Source: an uncultured Anaeromyxobacter sp. (GTDB taxonomy: Bacteria; Myxococcota; Myxococcia; Myxococcales; Anaeromyxobacteraceae). Taken from it: 61,553 bases of DNA. The notes beneath the pieces were generated by a model. It saw only the letters and a program-made list of their open reading frames with translations, made no database searches and was not told the origin of the DNA. The stretch lies in assembly GCA_903855945.1 (NCBI GenBank), contig CAIOAK010000149.1, forward strand, positions 1 through 61,553, read 5' to 3'. The translations under genes were made by a program, and so were the position numbers. How positions within the stretch are numbered: position 1 is the first letter of the stretch; each line of letters starts with the position of its first letter. Positions 61,474 through 61,553 of the stretch are shown here, piece after piece.

Positions 61474-61553
61474 ATGGGGTACCGCCACCGCCTGCGCATC
61501 GCACTCCCCGCCCTGGCCATCGCACTCTTCACCGGCTGCGGCTCCTCTCCGCC
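61474..61553 (+). CDS. Lipoprotein gene, cut by the window edge
   Basis: Only 26 codons are present. MGYRHRLRIALPALAIALFT, then GCGSS is a clear lipoprotein signal with Cys in FTGC. GAGGGG precedes the ATG as Shine-Dalgarno. The rest, and so the function, lies outside the window. Confidence 0.6.
   Translation, partial: MGYRHRLRIALPALAIALFTGCGSSP

Overview
The window is very GC-rich DNA with dense coding, frequent 4-nt stop/start overlaps and many GTG or TTG starts. The gene content (system II cytochrome c assembly by ResB and CcsA, a ctaA-ctaB block, an FYDLN-acidic protein, MJ0042 zinc-ribbon protein, MscS with MMPL, several orphan complex histidine kinases, many lipoproteins) suggests a Myxococcota / former Deltaproteobacteria chromosome, most like Anaeromyxobacter and relatives. 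This is inferred from family content and composition, not from a marker gene. There is no rRNA, CRISPR array, insertion sequence or prophage; one tRNA-Ala(CGC) is present.

Layout. 0-9 kb: ruvC-ruvA behind an MFS exporter, a MATE exporter, a DUF255 thioredoxin-fold protein, a glycerophosphodiesterase, a first tatA and a zinc-ribbon membrane protein. 8.5-12.4 kb: a PhaR-type regulator with a dyad operator, an orphan ParA ATPase with a small coiled-coil partner, and twin ArsA/Get3-like ATPases. 12.4-17.7 kb: sulfur and nucleoside metabolism (metY with a MoeB-rhodanese gene, deoB, deoC, ttcA). 17.7-22.9 kb: a respiratory-biogenesis block (cupredoxin-like protein, ctaA, ctaB, an ABC exporter, DUF420) behind an FNR-like box, ending at tRNA-Ala. 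22.9-26.3 kb: decayed toxin-antitoxin remnants and a MASE1-CHASE-PAS-PAS kinase. 26.4-42.5 kb: DUF1295, MMPL, MscS, RecQ, a second tatA, lipoproteins, an M28 peptidase, a B12-binding radical SAM protein and a YfhO-like membrane protein. 42.5-46.6 kb: cytochrome c assembly (CcsA, ResB), then an Rrf2 repressor divergent from a hemerythrin-like gene across a perfect palindrome. 46.6-55.2 kb: an amidinotransferase-fold enzyme with a PatB-type lyase, a hybrid kinase, a MinD-like ATPase and a second B12/radical SAM protein.

The most unusual region is 55.2-59.1 kb. An RyR-domain gene overlaps a TIR gene whose product carries a transmembrane segment, a repeat linker and an extracytoplasmic domain; a secreted protein follows. 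Divergent from it lie an outer-membrane beta-barrel and, overlapping the barrel stop, a duplicated SLATT-like (2 x 2TM) protein. TIR, RyR and SLATT are nucleotide-signal and membrane-effector families of prokaryotic conflict systems, so this looks like an envelope-linked defence or stress system in an arrangement I do not recognise.

A second theme is transcription: in at least ten genes a TATAAT-like hexamer ends only 6-9 nt before the start codon with no Shine-Dalgarno, suggesting that leaderless mRNAs are common here. A third is a set of TCACT-N3-AGTGA palindromes inside genes, built from codons that are rare in this sequence.
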